Shown here in pieces: positions 1-7,995 of a DNA stretch of 64,000 nt. Every line of letters begins with the position of its first letter. The first letter of the stretch is position 1. The notes under the pieces are model-generated. The model was not told where the DNA came from. It made no database searches and was given only the letters and a program-made list of their open reading frames with translations. Made by a program: the position numbers and the translations under genes. Source of the stretch: Lachnospiraceae bacterium V9D3004. GTDB taxonomy: Bacteria; Bacillota; Clostridia; Lachnospirales; Lachnospiraceae. The stretch lies in NCBI GenBank assembly GCA_000621985.1, contig JHWW01000011.1, positions 48,772 through 112,771 of the forward strand, in the 5' to 3' direction.

Positions 1-24
1 GAATACAGTAATCAATAATGTCAT
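1..24 (-). CDS. Start of an unidentified ORF, cut by window edge
   Basis: Only the first eight codons are inside the window; they read MTLLITVF, a hydrophobic start that fits a membrane protein. An AGGAGG ribosome binding site lies 8 bases before the ATG and overlaps the end of the gene at 38-442, so the two are almost certainly translated from one mRNA. The function cannot be judged from eight residues. Confidence 0.55.
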
Positions 25-37
25 CCCTGTGTCCTCC

Positions 38-442
38 TTACATTTTTTCAGATGTCTGAGCCGAAACTTTTTTATTGCGTTTTACAATTGAATTGGCCGC
101 AACACACATTCCAACCCAGACTGCGGTAATAAGAGACGCCATCGACACTCCTACCGTCGCCATCTCGTTAAACATTTCAGCTGCATCCTCTGCATCCGAC
201 ATTGCAGTCAAAAACGGAAACCACGGAACAACCTCACCGTGCCACACGTGCTCAAAAGCAAGCAACACGGCACCACCCCAAAGCATATAAGTGAGCCATT
301 TTAACTTTCTGCTAAACGGAATCTTGATCTCATCCACTGCTTCAGTATTCTTTGCTGCTTCACCATGCTCTTTTTTCTCTTCTGCTTTCTCAACAGCAGT
401 TACAACTAATGCTTCTGCCGCCGACACCAAAAAACATGCCAT
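38..442 (-). CDS. Small conserved-looking membrane protein, function unknown
   Basis: A 134-residue protein with a hydrophobic N-terminus (residues 1-17), a charged Lys/Glu linker (18-45) and two clear hydrophobic segments (about 48-65 and 93-118). Between them is an aromatic and His-containing stretch, FEHVWHGEVVPWFPF, which looks like a conserved core. The start is set by an AGGAGG site 8 bases upstream. The gene has its own strong promoter and a structured leader, and is coupled to the partial gene at 1-24. I recognise the type as a recurrent hypothetical protein of Clostridia, from memory only, and know of no assigned role. The tight pairing with a second hydrophobic protein suggests a small two-component membrane complex (inference). 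Confidence 0.8.
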   Translation of the reverse strand: MACFLVSAAEALVVTAVEKAEEKKEHGEAAKNTEAVDEIKIPFSRKLKWLTYMLWGGAVLLAFEHVWHGEVVPWFPFLTAMSDAEDAAEMFNEMATVGVSMASLITAVWVGMCVAANSIVKRNKKVSAQTSEKM

Positions 443-490
443 AATAATGCCTCCTTAATAGTTGTTTTACAGGAAATCACTAAGATTTCC

Positions 491-534
491 AAAAAAATAA
501 AAGCATACATATTTCCCTCAGGAATAATGTATGC
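491..534 (-). terminator. Terminator-like hairpin inside the leader of the 38-442 operon
   Basis: On the minus strand a 14-bp stem (GCATACATTATTCC against GGAAATATGTATGC, two central mismatches) closes a TGAG loop and is followed by TTTTATTTTTTT. It sits between the promoter at 618-646 and the start codon at 442, so it would stop transcription before the gene unless overridden. That arrangement is typical of attenuation or riboswitch control. Confidence 0.7.
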
Positions 535-617
535 CTTCATGACAAAATAATAAAAGAAAATATATAAAATGTCTGTACTCCTGTACAGTATCCCGACAGC
601 TTCTGCCATCCTCTGAT
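535..617 (-). promoter_or_regulatory. Structured 5' leader RNA, candidate cis-regulator
   Basis: After the -10 box the transcript begins AUCAGAGGAUGGCAGAAG. It can form two short hairpins in tandem: GGCAG-AAG-CUGUC and CUGUAC-AGGA-GUACAG, with UGUC and GACA able to close the second one. An A/U-rich stretch then leads into the terminator hairpin at 491-534. I could not match it to the fluoride, yybP-ykoY, guanidine, ZTP or SAM aptamers from memory. A sensing leader is an inference. Confidence 0.4.
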
Positions 618-646
618 ATTATACTAATAGTTTAAAAAAAAGTCAA
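618..646 (-). promoter_or_regulatory. Sigma-70-type promoter of the 38-442 operon
   Basis: The minus strand shows TTGACT (646-641), a 17-base spacer and a perfect TATAAT (623-618). Transcription would start near 611. Confidence 0.8.
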
Positions 647-673
647 GGTCGGATGATGTACCCTTAAACGGTA

Positions 674-943
674 CTAACTGCATATATTAATAATTCCATC
701 ATCACGATCAATAACAAGATCTATCTGAACGCCATCTTTCTTCTTCCCGATCTGCCAGGAATATTCATCTGTTCTGATCCCCGATATACCAAGAGCCTTA
801 TTTATCTGTTCAATATGATCCATACATAATATCTCAAAAGCATGTCCTCTCCAATTCATATACTTTCCCGAATCATTTTTATAGTCCTCAAATCTTTTTA
901 CACGTTCCGGGGCGTTTTGTGATAATAAATAGAATATTTCCAT
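674..943 (-). pseudogene. Remnant of an AAA ATPase of the DUF234 type
   Basis: The 89-residue reading frame matches the C-terminal part of the fused AAA ATPase/DUF234 proteins common in Clostridia. It has the family signature WRGHAFEILC, then HIEQINKALGISG and an acidic segment, VQIDLVIDRDDGIINIC. The P-loop ATPase domain, which should precede it by several hundred residues, is absent, and the frame stops just after INIC where the family normally continues. No clear ribosome binding site precedes it. I read it as a decayed 3' fragment. The 944-1069 stretch upstream has no recognisable coding content. Confidence 0.65.
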
Positions 944-1069
944 TTACAGTTCCGCATCTGTTCCAGAATTCACCAAAGGCCATTAAAAAATCTGATCTTT
1001 TCGTTACAAACCACGTAAACTCTATACAATCGATGAATATCTAAAATGAAGGCAATATAACCTGCATTC

Positions 1070-1849
1070 TTACCCCAGTGCCACATCAAGTATCATCATA
1101 AGAACAAATCCAAATGCAAATGTGATAGTCCCGATATTGGAATGTTCACCTTCGGACATCTCAGGGATCAGTTCCTCCACTACAACATACATCATGGCTC
1201 CCGCCGCGAATGCAAGCAGGTAAGGAAGTATCGGTATCACGAAACCGGCGGCAAGTATTGTTATTACCGATGCGACCGGTTCTACAACACCTGATAACAG
1301 TCCATACAAAAATGTCTTAGACTTAGGCATGCCCTCAGCCCTTAGAGGCATTGATACAATGGCACCTTCCGGAAAGTTCTGGATAGCTATACCTATAGCA
1401 AGTGCCAGTGCAGCCGTCTGACTTACGTTAACATCACCCGATACCCAGCCGGCGTATACAACTCCGACTGCCATTCCCTCGGGAATGTTATGTAAAGTTA
1501 CCGCAAGTATAAGCTTGGTTGTTCTTTTAAGTCCGCTTGCAGGACCCTCACTTTTATTATCCATATGCATATGAGGTGTAACCACGTCCAGTAAAAGCAG
1601 AAAACCGATTCCTATCAGAAATCCTACGGCAGCCGGTATAAATGACAGCCTTCCCATTTCTTCGCTGCTGTCAAGTGCCGGTTGAAGCAGACTCCAGAAT
1701 GATGCGGCCACCATTACGCCTGCAGCAAATCCCGTCAGTACTTTCTGAACATTATCCGACATCTGTTTTTTTAAGAAGAATACCATTGCCGCGCCAAGCG
1801 ATGTGCCCGCAAACGGTATCATTATCCCCCAGAATACTTCTGTCTGCAT
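1070..1849 (-). CDS. ZIP-family metal transporter
   Basis: A 259-residue integral membrane protein of the ZIP family, GufA/ZupT-like branch, which imports Zn(II) and sometimes Mn, Fe or Co down a gradient. The transmembrane-4 metal motif HNIPEGMAVGV is at residues 120-130 and the transmembrane-5 motif QNFPEGA at 157-163. A VEP motif (about 189-191) and a His-rich cytoplasmic loop, HMHMD (93-97), are also seen. Length is normal. A strong GGAGGTG site sets the start. It lies downstream of the znu-type genes, which supports a role in zinc supply; the exact metal is not shown by the sequence. Confidence 0.88.
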   Translation of the reverse strand: MQTEVFWGIMIPFAGTSLGAAMVFFLKKQMSDNVQKVLTGFAAGVMVAASFWSLLQPALDSSEEMGRLSFIPAAVGFLIGIGFLLLLDVVTPHMHMDNKSEGPASGLKRTTKLILAVTLHNIPEGMAVGVVYAGWVSGDVNVSQTAALALAIGIAIQNFPEGAIVSMPLRAEGMPKSKTFLYGLLSGVVEPVASVITILAAGFVIPILPYLLAFAAGAMMYVVVEELIPEMSEGEHSNIGTITFAFGFVLMMILDVALG

Positions 1850-1948
1850 ATATACTTCACCTCCGATTTATAAAGTTACATGAACAAATTTTTTTGTATG
1901 AATCTGCCTTCTTGATTCACAGCTTATTTACAAACCACAGAATAACAC

Positions 1949-1990
1949 AATCTCCAATTATAAGCAATATTTTGCCGATAATTGGAGATT
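1949..1990. repeat. 13-bp perfect inverted repeat between lipoprotein and ZIP genes
   Basis: AATCTCCAATTAT and ATAATTGGAGATT are separated by 16 bases. The stem is long, but no U-run follows on the minus strand, so it is not a textbook terminator. It may act as a processing or stabilising hairpin between the two genes. Confidence 0.5.
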
Positions 1991-2029
1991 TCTCAAAGTC
2001 ACGGATTCGTGGCTGTTCTAAACCTGTCA

Positions 2030-2704
2030 TTATGAGGTTATCTTCGCATCTTTTAATGTACAATATGTATTGTCACCTTCATTATATGTATCAAATACTC
2101 CCACGACCGTTATATCATCGCCGGCTTCGGGATAGTCTTCCGGAAATTTTAATTCATCTGCCGTCACGAATTCGAGTCCCTGCGAACAACAGGCTGTGGC
2201 ATCCTGTATTATACATGCAAAATAATACTTACCCGTTGCTTCATCCTGCATGTATGTAAATGCTCCATCCATCTTTACAGTCTTACCGATATAATTCTCA
2301 GGTTCCATTAGCATGTTATATACTTCCGAATATACCATTGTACTGGAAAGCGTCGTAAGATCGACATCGATATTTTCCAAACCGGAAGCTGTATCTTCAG
2401 CTTCTGATCGATCTTCTGCTGACTGATCAGGAGCCGGAGTATCTTCAGTCAAACCGGCAAGCTCATCAATGTTTTCATAATTATTATCATCACTGCCGCC
2501 ATCTTCAGCTGCCATCCCTGATTCCGGCACGTCTTCTACGCCGGTAGACTGATTGACATTCCCGGTTGCAGAGTCACTCTTACCACATCCGCACATGAGT
2601 GATGCAGACAATAAACATGTTACCGCTAAAAAACTCAGAGTCAGTTTATTCTTTATAATTACATTGTTTATACGTATTTTCTTATAATTCCCGGTTTTGT
2701 CCAT
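2030..2704 (-). CDS. Lipoprotein with an OB-like C-terminal domain, metal cluster
   Basis: A 224-residue predicted lipoprotein. The ATG at 2704 overlaps the stop codon of znuB (TGATG), and an AGGGGGT sequence lies just upstream, so it is probably coupled to znuB; the ATG at 2707 is the alternative. The N-terminus has a signal sequence ending in a lipobox-like MCGC, then an acidic Ser/Asp/Glu linker (about 40-115). The C-terminal 110 residues (IGKTVKMDGAFTYM onward, with ACIIQDATACC and a closing CTLKDAKI strand) look like a small beta-barrel. I know this type of domain from membrane-attached proteins but cannot name a function. Position suggests a periphery role in zinc uptake (inference). 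Confidence 0.75.
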   Translation of the reverse strand: MDKTGNYKKIRINNVIIKNKLTLSFLAVTCLLSASLMCGCGKSDSATGNVNQSTGVEDVPESGMAAEDGGSDDNNYENIDELAGLTEDTPAPDQSAEDRSEAEDTASGLENIDVDLTTLSSTMVYSEVYNMLMEPENYIGKTVKMDGAFTYMQDEATGKYYFACIIQDATACCSQGLEFVTADELKFPEDYPEAGDDITVVGVFDTYNEGDNTYCTLKDAKITS

Positions 2705-3549
2705 CATTTTCCGATACCCCCTGTAAACCTTCCTATAACATAACATGATAAGAATACAACAGCATCAATAGCAACTATTGTCGATCCGACCGGCGTTCCC
2801 GCGAGTATTGATATCAGTATTCCCGCAAATGCACACAATACCGACAAGATTGCCGAACATATTGTTACCATCCTGAAACTGTTAAACAGCCTCATTGCCG
2901 ATAGCGCCGGGAATATAATAAGAGCTGATATAAGAAGCGATCCCACAAGGTTCATCGCCAGAACAATTATGACTGCTATCACAATTGCGATCAGAAGATT
3001 ATATCTCTCTGTTTTATTTCCGGTCGCTTTAGCAAAATCCTCGTCAAATGTCACTGCAAATATTTTGTTATATAACACTATGAATAATACAACTACAGCA
3101 ACAGTCAGTATTACACATACCCAAACATCAACTACACTCAGTGTAAGAATAGATGTTGATCCGAACAATGTACTGCACACATCGCCTGACAGATTGGCTG
3201 AAGATGAAAATATATTCATAATAAGATAACCGAACGCAAGCGATGCAACAGATATCATCGCAATTGCGGCATCTCCTTTTATCTTGGTATTCTGCCCTGT
3301 TCTAAGTAAAAGCACCGCACTGATCACTGTAACCGGCATCATAATAAGCATATCATTGGTCAGATTAAGCACTGCAGCGATCGTCATTGCTCCGAAGGCG
3401 ACATGTGACAATCCGTCACCTATAAATGAGAACCGCTTCAAAACAAGCGTCACTCCCAGCAGTGACGAACATAAGGCTATCAATATCCCTACTATCAAAG
3501 CGTATCTTACATTCGGGTATTGCATATACATCATTATCTTATCTATCAT
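2704..3549 (-). CDS. znuB: Zinc/manganese-type ABC transporter permease ZnuB
   Basis: A 281-residue membrane protein of the ABC-3 permease family (ZnuB/AdcB/MntB), with about eight hydrophobic segments. The family hallmark LKRFSFIGDGLSHVAFGA is at residues 37-54. It forms the channel through which zinc delivered by ZnuA passes. A GAGGTGG site precedes the ATG. It sits between znuA and the lipoprotein. The usual ATPase gene, znuC, is not next to it: the 100 bases up to znuA hold no Walker or signature motif. Confidence 0.9.
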   Translation of the reverse strand: MIDKIMMYMQYPNVRYALIVGILIALCSSLLGVTLVLKRFSFIGDGLSHVAFGAMTIAAVLNLTNDMLIMMPVTVISAVLLLRTGQNTKIKGDAAIAMISVASLAFGYLIMNIFSSSANLSGDVCSTLFGSTSILTLSVVDVWVCVILTVAVVVLFIVLYNKIFAVTFDEDFAKATGNKTERYNLLIAIVIAVIIVLAMNLVGSLLISALIIFPALSAMRLFNSFRMVTICSAILSVLCAFAGILISILAGTPVGSTIVAIDAVVFLSCYVIGRFTGGIGK

Positions 3550-3649
3550 GTACCATCCACCTCTTTTATGCTAGTTATCAATTCCGGTATAACATCTCTC
3601 GCCATAACACAGATATACTGATGTGTTTAATACGATCTCAAGCTTTGCT

Positions 3650-4744
3650 TTACTTAAGCGCTTCCTTAAGCACTGCCAGATTGCTCTCCATTATTCCGAT
3701 ATAATCTTTACCGTTCTCCACATCATCAGCAGTTACGGACTGTAAGGAATCAAGTGTCAGTATCTTCTGATCTTTAGTTTTCGTGTTCTGTACGATGGTT
3801 TCAGCTATACGCTGATCCGAACCTTCAATCGTCATCACAGAATGCAGTGACAACTCATCAACCTTTTCGGAAAGAAATGTTACTGTCTCAAAACTTGCTT
3901 CAGTTTCTGCCGAACAACCGACAAATGCTGCATAATATGATAATCCGTAATCATCCACGAGATATCTGAACGGGAAACGGTCTCCGAACAAAAGCGTTTT
4001 TACGGAAGAGTCCGATACAGCTTTCTTATATTCCGAATCAAGTTTATTTAATGAGTCAATATAGGATTCGGAATTACTCTTATAAATACCGGCATTAGCC
4101 GGATCAATTTGCTGAAGATCTGTGGATATTCTCTCAACCAGCTTAACGGCGTTATTAAGTGAGAGCCATACGTGCTCGTCATACTCAACTTCGCCTTCTT
4201 CGTGTTCATGACCTTCATGTTCTTCAGAGTCTTCATCCTCATGATCACCGTGTTCCTCTGCATCTTCATCACTATGATCATGGTCATGTTCTTCTTCTGC
4301 CTGCATACCTTCAACTACCTCTTCCTCTTTGATCGTATCACCAAGTACATCAAGCAAATTAATGATCTTCATATCCTTGTTAACCGCTTCCTTCAGTGCA
4401 TCTTCAACCCATTCGTCTGATTCCCCTCCAACATATATGAACATATCACAAGTTGATATCTTCATAATATCTTCTGCTGTAGGCTGGTAACTGTGAAGAT
4501 CCACTCCGTTATCAAGAAGCATTGTCACATCGGCATTCGATGCGTTATTACCAAGAATATTCATAACCCAGTCGTATTCAGGAAAGATCGTAGTTACGAT
4601 CTGAAGTTTTGAACCGTCGGAATCCATAGCAGAATCATCTGCATTTTCTGTATTTCCTGTTTTTGTGGAATTATCCGAACCACATGCTGCAAGACAGCAA
4701 ACTGTCATAATGGCAGCAATTATCATTAAAATATATTTTTTCAT
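3650..4744 (-). CDS. znuA: Zinc ABC transporter substrate-binding lipoprotein ZnuA
   Basis: A 364-residue cluster A-I solute-binding protein. The signal sequence ends in lipobox LAAC (Cys 21). VDLHSYQPT carries the first metal His (about 84) and DEHVWLS the second (about 191). The loop from about 153 to 182 is packed with His, Asp and Glu (HDHDH, HGDHED, HEGHEHEE), the hallmark of zinc- rather than manganese-binding members. A GDRFPFRYLVDDYGL segment takes the place of the usual HDAF segment, as I recall for clostridial members. A GGGGGA site lies 9 bases before the ATG. It is first in line with znuB and probably in the same transcript. Confidence 0.92.
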   Translation of the reverse strand: MKKYILMIIAAIMTVCCLAACGSDNSTKTGNTENADDSAMDSDGSKLQIVTTIFPEYDWVMNILGNNASNADVTMLLDNGVDLHSYQPTAEDIMKISTCDMFIYVGGESDEWVEDALKEAVNKDMKIINLLDVLGDTIKEEEVVEGMQAEEEHDHDHSDEDAEEHGDHEDEDSEEHEGHEHEEGEVEYDEHVWLSLNNAVKLVERISTDLQQIDPANAGIYKSNSESYIDSLNKLDSEYKKAVSDSSVKTLLFGDRFPFRYLVDDYGLSYYAAFVGCSAETEASFETVTFLSEKVDELSLHSVMTIEGSDQRIAETIVQNTKTKDQKILTLDSLQSVTADDVENGKDYIGIMESNLAVLKEALK

Positions 4745-4918
4745 ATAAATATATCCCCCATATTATATTTTTTTATAACAGTATGCCCCGCCTACGCTCC
4801 GCTAATAAGTGGGGACATCTCTGTCTGATATAATGATTCACGATTTCCTGTAACATTCCGGGCACAACAAATCAGCCCTGACCGTATGTAGGACCGCAAA
4901 CCATAATATGGGGATCAT
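4745..4918. other. Spacer between the Cys-rich protein and znuA
   Basis: The 174 bases contain no gene and no clear terminator. The tail carries the znuA ribosome binding site. No convincing -35/-10 pair was found, so znuA may be read from the promoter at 5277-5305. Confidence 0.4.
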
Positions 4919-5227
4919 TCAATTATTCATTCTGACTTTTACTGAAACGAGAGTCTCATCAGATAATTCTGACGTAGTTGAAATTACTGAAAATAACAAT
5001 AAGAAAAACGGGACAACCGCAATCAGCATTACAGTCCCGTCATAAGCCTGGTGCAGTGTATTGTCGCACTGATCAAGACATGAACATACCGGGCATTCAT
5101 CACCTGTACATTCATGATCTGTCTCAGATGCAATGTATAATGAAGATAACAGCATAATAACAAGCATCATGACGCTCATAATGCCTGCTGTGATCCTGAA
5201 TGACTTTGACACTCTGCTATCACTCAC
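4919..5227 (-). CDS. Cys-rich small membrane protein of the zinc region
   Basis: About 102 residues. The AAGGAGG site is only 2 bases from an in-frame ATG at 5233 but 8 bases from the GTG at 5227, so the GTG is the likelier start. There are two hydrophobic segments with an exposed loop between them, ECTGDECPVCSCLDQCDNTLHQ, holding five Cys and one His and able to bind a metal. I remember similar small CPxC proteins beside zinc transporters in Clostridia but no proven role. Its promoter carries a Fur/Zur-like operator, so it should respond to metal starvation. Confidence 0.72.
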   Translation of the reverse strand: MSDSRVSKSFRITAGIMSVMMLVIMLLSSLYIASETDHECTGDECPVCSCLDQCDNTLHQAYDGTVMLIAVVPFFLLLFSVISTTSELSDETLVSVKVRMNN

Positions 5228-5261
5228 TGTCATTTCCTCCTTACATTGTACCTGATTCAAT

Positions 5262-5280
5262 TTGAGAATCATTCGCATTT
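5262..5280 (-). promoter_or_regulatory. Fur/Zur-like operator
   Basis: The minus strand reads AATGCGAATGATTCTCAA, close to the classical Fur-family box built from AAT-rich hexamers (GATAATGATAATCATTATC). It lies directly downstream of the -10 box, where a bound repressor would block initiation. Given the zinc genes downstream, Zur is the likelier regulator (inference). Confidence 0.65.
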
Positions 5281-5305
5281 TAGCATCTGCAGAGATCAAT
5301 GTCAA
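5277..5305 (-). promoter_or_regulatory. Promoter of the zinc-region operon
   Basis: A perfect TTGACA (5305-5300), a 17-base spacer and TAAAAT (5282-5277) on the minus strand, followed at once by the Fur/Zur-like box. Confidence 0.75.
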
Positions 5306-5323
5306 GAGTCTGAGGACTTTATT

Positions 5324-5857
5324 CTACCACTCAAACGTTGCCCATCTGTCATTTACTTTTGGAAGAAGCAGCGCAAATATTTTGGCGCGTATACTGTATT
5401 TCTTCATCTCTTCATTAAAACTGTGTTCGTCCACCAAATGTATGCCGTCAGTGAGCGCTTCTATCTCTTTTGCGGAGTCCGTTCCCGACATGAAGCGTGC
5501 ATTCGTATTTTTCACGGTATCATGATGTTTTTCATTCTTTTGGAGAATTTTGCTGTTCTGTTCGGCGATCAGTATTCCTCCCATCGGAAAATTATCCCTC
5601 AGAACATTCAGAAAATCTCGTATCTGTTCAAGTATATCTTTTAACTGTCTGTCAAGCATGATAGTGCGGGCAATAACTCCTTCATGTGAAAGGAATTTGT
5701 CGTATTTCGAAGTATCAATATTAAGTGCCTTTATGATCTGCACTGCTTTTTCATCTTTGATACGTGCATTCGGTCTCATTGTTTCATTTGCTTTGACTGC
5801 AAGCGGTATAAGCGCAGTCGTCTGAACATCACCCAATTGTAATTCCATCATTTTCAC
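5324..5857 (-). pseudogene. Internally deleted SAM-dependent methyltransferase
   Basis: The 177-residue frame joins two ends of a leucine-carboxyl-methyltransferase-like protein (LCM family, usually about 270-280 residues). Residues 1-73 match the N-terminus (TTALIPLAVKANE, MLDRQLKDIL). Residues from about 76 match the C-terminus (ILIAEQNSKILQKNEKHHDTVK, HSFNEEMKKYSIRAKIF). The middle third, with the SAM-binding loop and acidic motif, is missing, yet the frame is open. It cannot be an active methyltransferase as seen. It overlaps the ABC fragment upstream by a few bases and lies after operator D, so it belonged to the TetR-type ABC island. Confidence 0.7.
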
Positions 5858-6122
5858 TCCAATCTGATTTGACTTAAATCAAGCAGAATACAAGGTGCGT
5901 TGTGAAGGAATGCTCTTGAAATTCCGATTCTCTGTCTCTCACCTCCGGATAGTGTACTTCCCTGTTCTCCGACAACTGTATCATAGCCTTCAGGAAGTGA
6001 CATTATGAAATCATGACAGGCAGCTGCTTTTGATACATCGATTATATCTTTTTCATCAGCATCGGGATCTCCGATTTTAAGTTTCCGCTGACCAGATTAT
6101 CTCTTGCATTATTGTTACTCAT
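5854..6122 (-). pseudogene. Fragment of an ABC exporter ATPase domain
   Basis: From about 6075 downward the minus strand encodes the second half of an ABC nucleotide-binding domain: IGDPDADEKDIIDVSKAAAC, then LPEGYDTVVGEQG, the signature LSGGERQRIGISRAF and a broken Walker B, CILLDLSQ, before a stop. An ATG at 6122 with a GGCAGG site starts a different frame (MSNNNARDNL), so a frameshift separates start and body. The transmembrane domain and Walker A are gone. It sits just behind operator D and looks like the relic of a further ABC pair. Confidence 0.75.
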
Positions 6123-6151
6123 TTTCAAAACCTGCCTTTCATTTTATGTGA

Positions 6152-6167
6152 GTTAGTTGTATCTAAC
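6152..6167. promoter_or_regulatory. TetR-type operator, copy D
   Basis: GTTAGT-TGTA-TCTAAC, one mismatch from the palindrome GTTAGT-N4-ACTAAC found at three other places in the island. It lies 30 bases upstream of the ATG of the ABC fragment. Confidence 0.65.
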
Positions 6168-6258
6168 CATCGACAAGTATATAACATATTCATTTGAAAA
6201 ACCGCTCCAATCTGCAACAGATAATCCAATCTGCAATTTTTTTGTAAAGTTTATGCAC

Positions 6259-7992
6259 CTAAACCGTCTGCAGCGATACCATATGTGCGTATGTTCCGTT
6301 CATTTTCATTAGCTTGGTATGGTCTCCTCTTTCAATTATTTTTCCGTCTTTTACAACCAGAATCTGATCGGCATCCTTTATAGTCTTAAGCCTGTGAGCT
6401 ATAACAAGCAGGGTTTTACTCTTACACAGTTCGGATATGGCTTCCTGTATCGCTCTTTCATTATCCGCATCAACACTTGCGGTCGCTTCATCAAGTATTA
6501 CTATCGGTGCATCTTTTAATATACATCTTGCTATGGATATCCTCTGTCCTTCACCTCCGGACAGGGATGCTCCGCCCTCTCCGATAACGGTATCAAAGCC
6601 TTCGGGCAACTGCATTATAAAATCATAACATCTTGCTTTCTTTGCCGCTTCCTCGACTTCATCCCTTGTTGCATCCGGACGGCCGATAGCAATATTGTTG
6701 TATACGGTATCCTGAAACAGATATACTCTTTGGAATACCATACTTATCTGATCCATAAGGCTCCCTAGCGATACATTTCTTATATCTTCACCTTTTACAA
6801 GGATCCGTCCATCCTTTACATCCCAGAATCTTGCAAGAAGAGAGGCTATTGTTGACTTTCCTCCACCGGAAGGACCTACTAATGCCGTCATCTCTCCCTG
6901 TTTTACTTTGAATGAAACATCATTAAGCACATTCTTTTCTGTATACCCGAAGTTAACTCTGTCGTATTCTATCTCCGGTATTCCGTCATTTAACGTTTTG
7001 ATCTCCTGCAGATTCATTTTTCCTTCGTCTTTTAACTCTCCTGCAGCAAACACCTCTTCTATCCTGTCAAGACTTGCCGATGTGACGGTAAGCCTCGCCA
7101 TCTGACCGTAATAGCTTTTGATGGAAATAAACAGGTCAAACAAAAAAAGTACCACACCTAACATGTATTCACCGGATAACATTCCGTCCCCAAAAAGGAA
7201 TCCCGCGAGAGCAAGCATCAATGAGGTTCCTATACCGAATGTAAGATACAGAGCTCTTGCCCATGGGCTGTATGCAATCTCGAATTCTATGCTCTCCTTG
7301 CAGCTTTTCTCGAATTCATCAGTCAGTTTCTTAGATCTCTCACCAAGCATATTATACGACTTGATGATACCTATTCCTTCCGCAAAATCAAGAACCTCCT
7401 CAGTAAGCGACTCGCTGTCCTCCTGTTTTATCTTTGAATGTTTAAGCGTGGTCTTAAGCATAAGGTTTCCGACAATTATGAATACAAGCGTAATAAGTAG
7501 TGCCATAAGTCCCAATCTGATATCGAGCACGAACATCATAACAACCATAAGTCCCTGGGATATTATAAATGATACAAGTTCCGACAATACTCCCATACAG
7601 TTTTCTTCTATGAATACCATATCTGTTGAGAGAACGGCGCTTATCTTACCGATATTTCCCTCCGTAAAATATCCCATCGGAAGCTTTCTTAAATGATCTC
7701 CGAGACGTATTCTCATATCAGCAAACACCATATATCCCGCTGCCGATTGAAGTATATTGGTGATATGTTCGAATACTGCTTCCAGTATAACACTCCCTGC
7801 TATCGCAATACCGAAATACAGACATTTATCATAATCCATCTTTCCCTGCATGAAAAAACTGATCACAAAAAAACAGAGGATAAGAGGTGCTTTCATCATG
7901 ATCCCTTTTATAAAAGAAGTGAGATATGATGCCCGAATTCTACCCTTATATTTTCCTGTGATCCCTATAAGTCTGTGTAATATTTTTATCAC
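6259..7992 (-). CDS. ABC exporter-fold half-transporter, pair 3 second subunit
   Basis: A 577-residue half-transporter with an N-terminal six-helix domain (about 1-310) and a C-terminal ATPase domain. Walker A GPSGGGKST, signature LSGGEGQR (Gly in place of Arg or Lys), Walker B IVILDEATASVD and switch AHRL are present. The GTG at 7992 is the start, with an AGGGGGCG site. It begins 3 bases after the partner gene at 7996-9729, so the two should form a heterodimer. The family resembles the YbtPQ/IrtAB-like transporters of Clostridia, which have an exporter fold but may import; the substrate is unknown. It is the last gene of the flavodoxin-led unit. Confidence 0.85.
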   Translation of the reverse strand: MIKILHRLIGITGKYKGRIRASYLTSFIKGIMMKAPLILCFFVISFFMQGKMDYDKCLYFGIAIAGSVILEAVFEHITNILQSAAGYMVFADMRIRLGDHLRKLPMGYFTEGNIGKISAVLSTDMVFIEENCMGVLSELVSFIISQGLMVVMMFVLDIRLGLMALLITLVFIIVGNLMLKTTLKHSKIKQEDSESLTEEVLDFAEGIGIIKSYNMLGERSKKLTDEFEKSCKESIEFEIAYSPWARALYLTFGIGTSLMLALAGFLFGDGMLSGEYMLGVVLFLFDLFISIKSYYGQMARLTVTSASLDRIEEVFAAGELKDEGKMNLQEIKTLNDGIPEIEYDRVNFGYTEKNVLNDVSFKVKQGEMTALVGPSGGGKSTIASLLARFWDVKDGRILVKGEDIRNVSLGSLMDQISMVFQRVYLFQDTVYNNIAIGRPDATRDEVEEAAKKARCYDFIMQLPEGFDTVIGEGGASLSGGEGQRISIARCILKDAPIVILDEATASVDADNERAIQEAISELCKSKTLLVIAHRLKTIKDADQILVVKDGKIIERGDHTKLMKMNGTYAHMVSLQTV

Positions 7993-7995
7993 TTG

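Noticed and set aside
406..609. A 67-residue frame upstream of the first membrane protein
   Set aside because: It runs through the terminator hairpin and leader and has no ribosome binding site; it is a chance frame in leader RNA.
535..617. Assignment of the leader to a known riboswitch (fluoride, manganese, guanidine)
   Set aside because: The GAUGG and hairpin order only loosely resemble these; required pseudoknots or loop sequences are absent.
1642..2259. A 205-residue plus-strand frame over the ZIP and lipoprotein genes
   Set aside because: It crosses a hairpin and the two real genes; composition is random.
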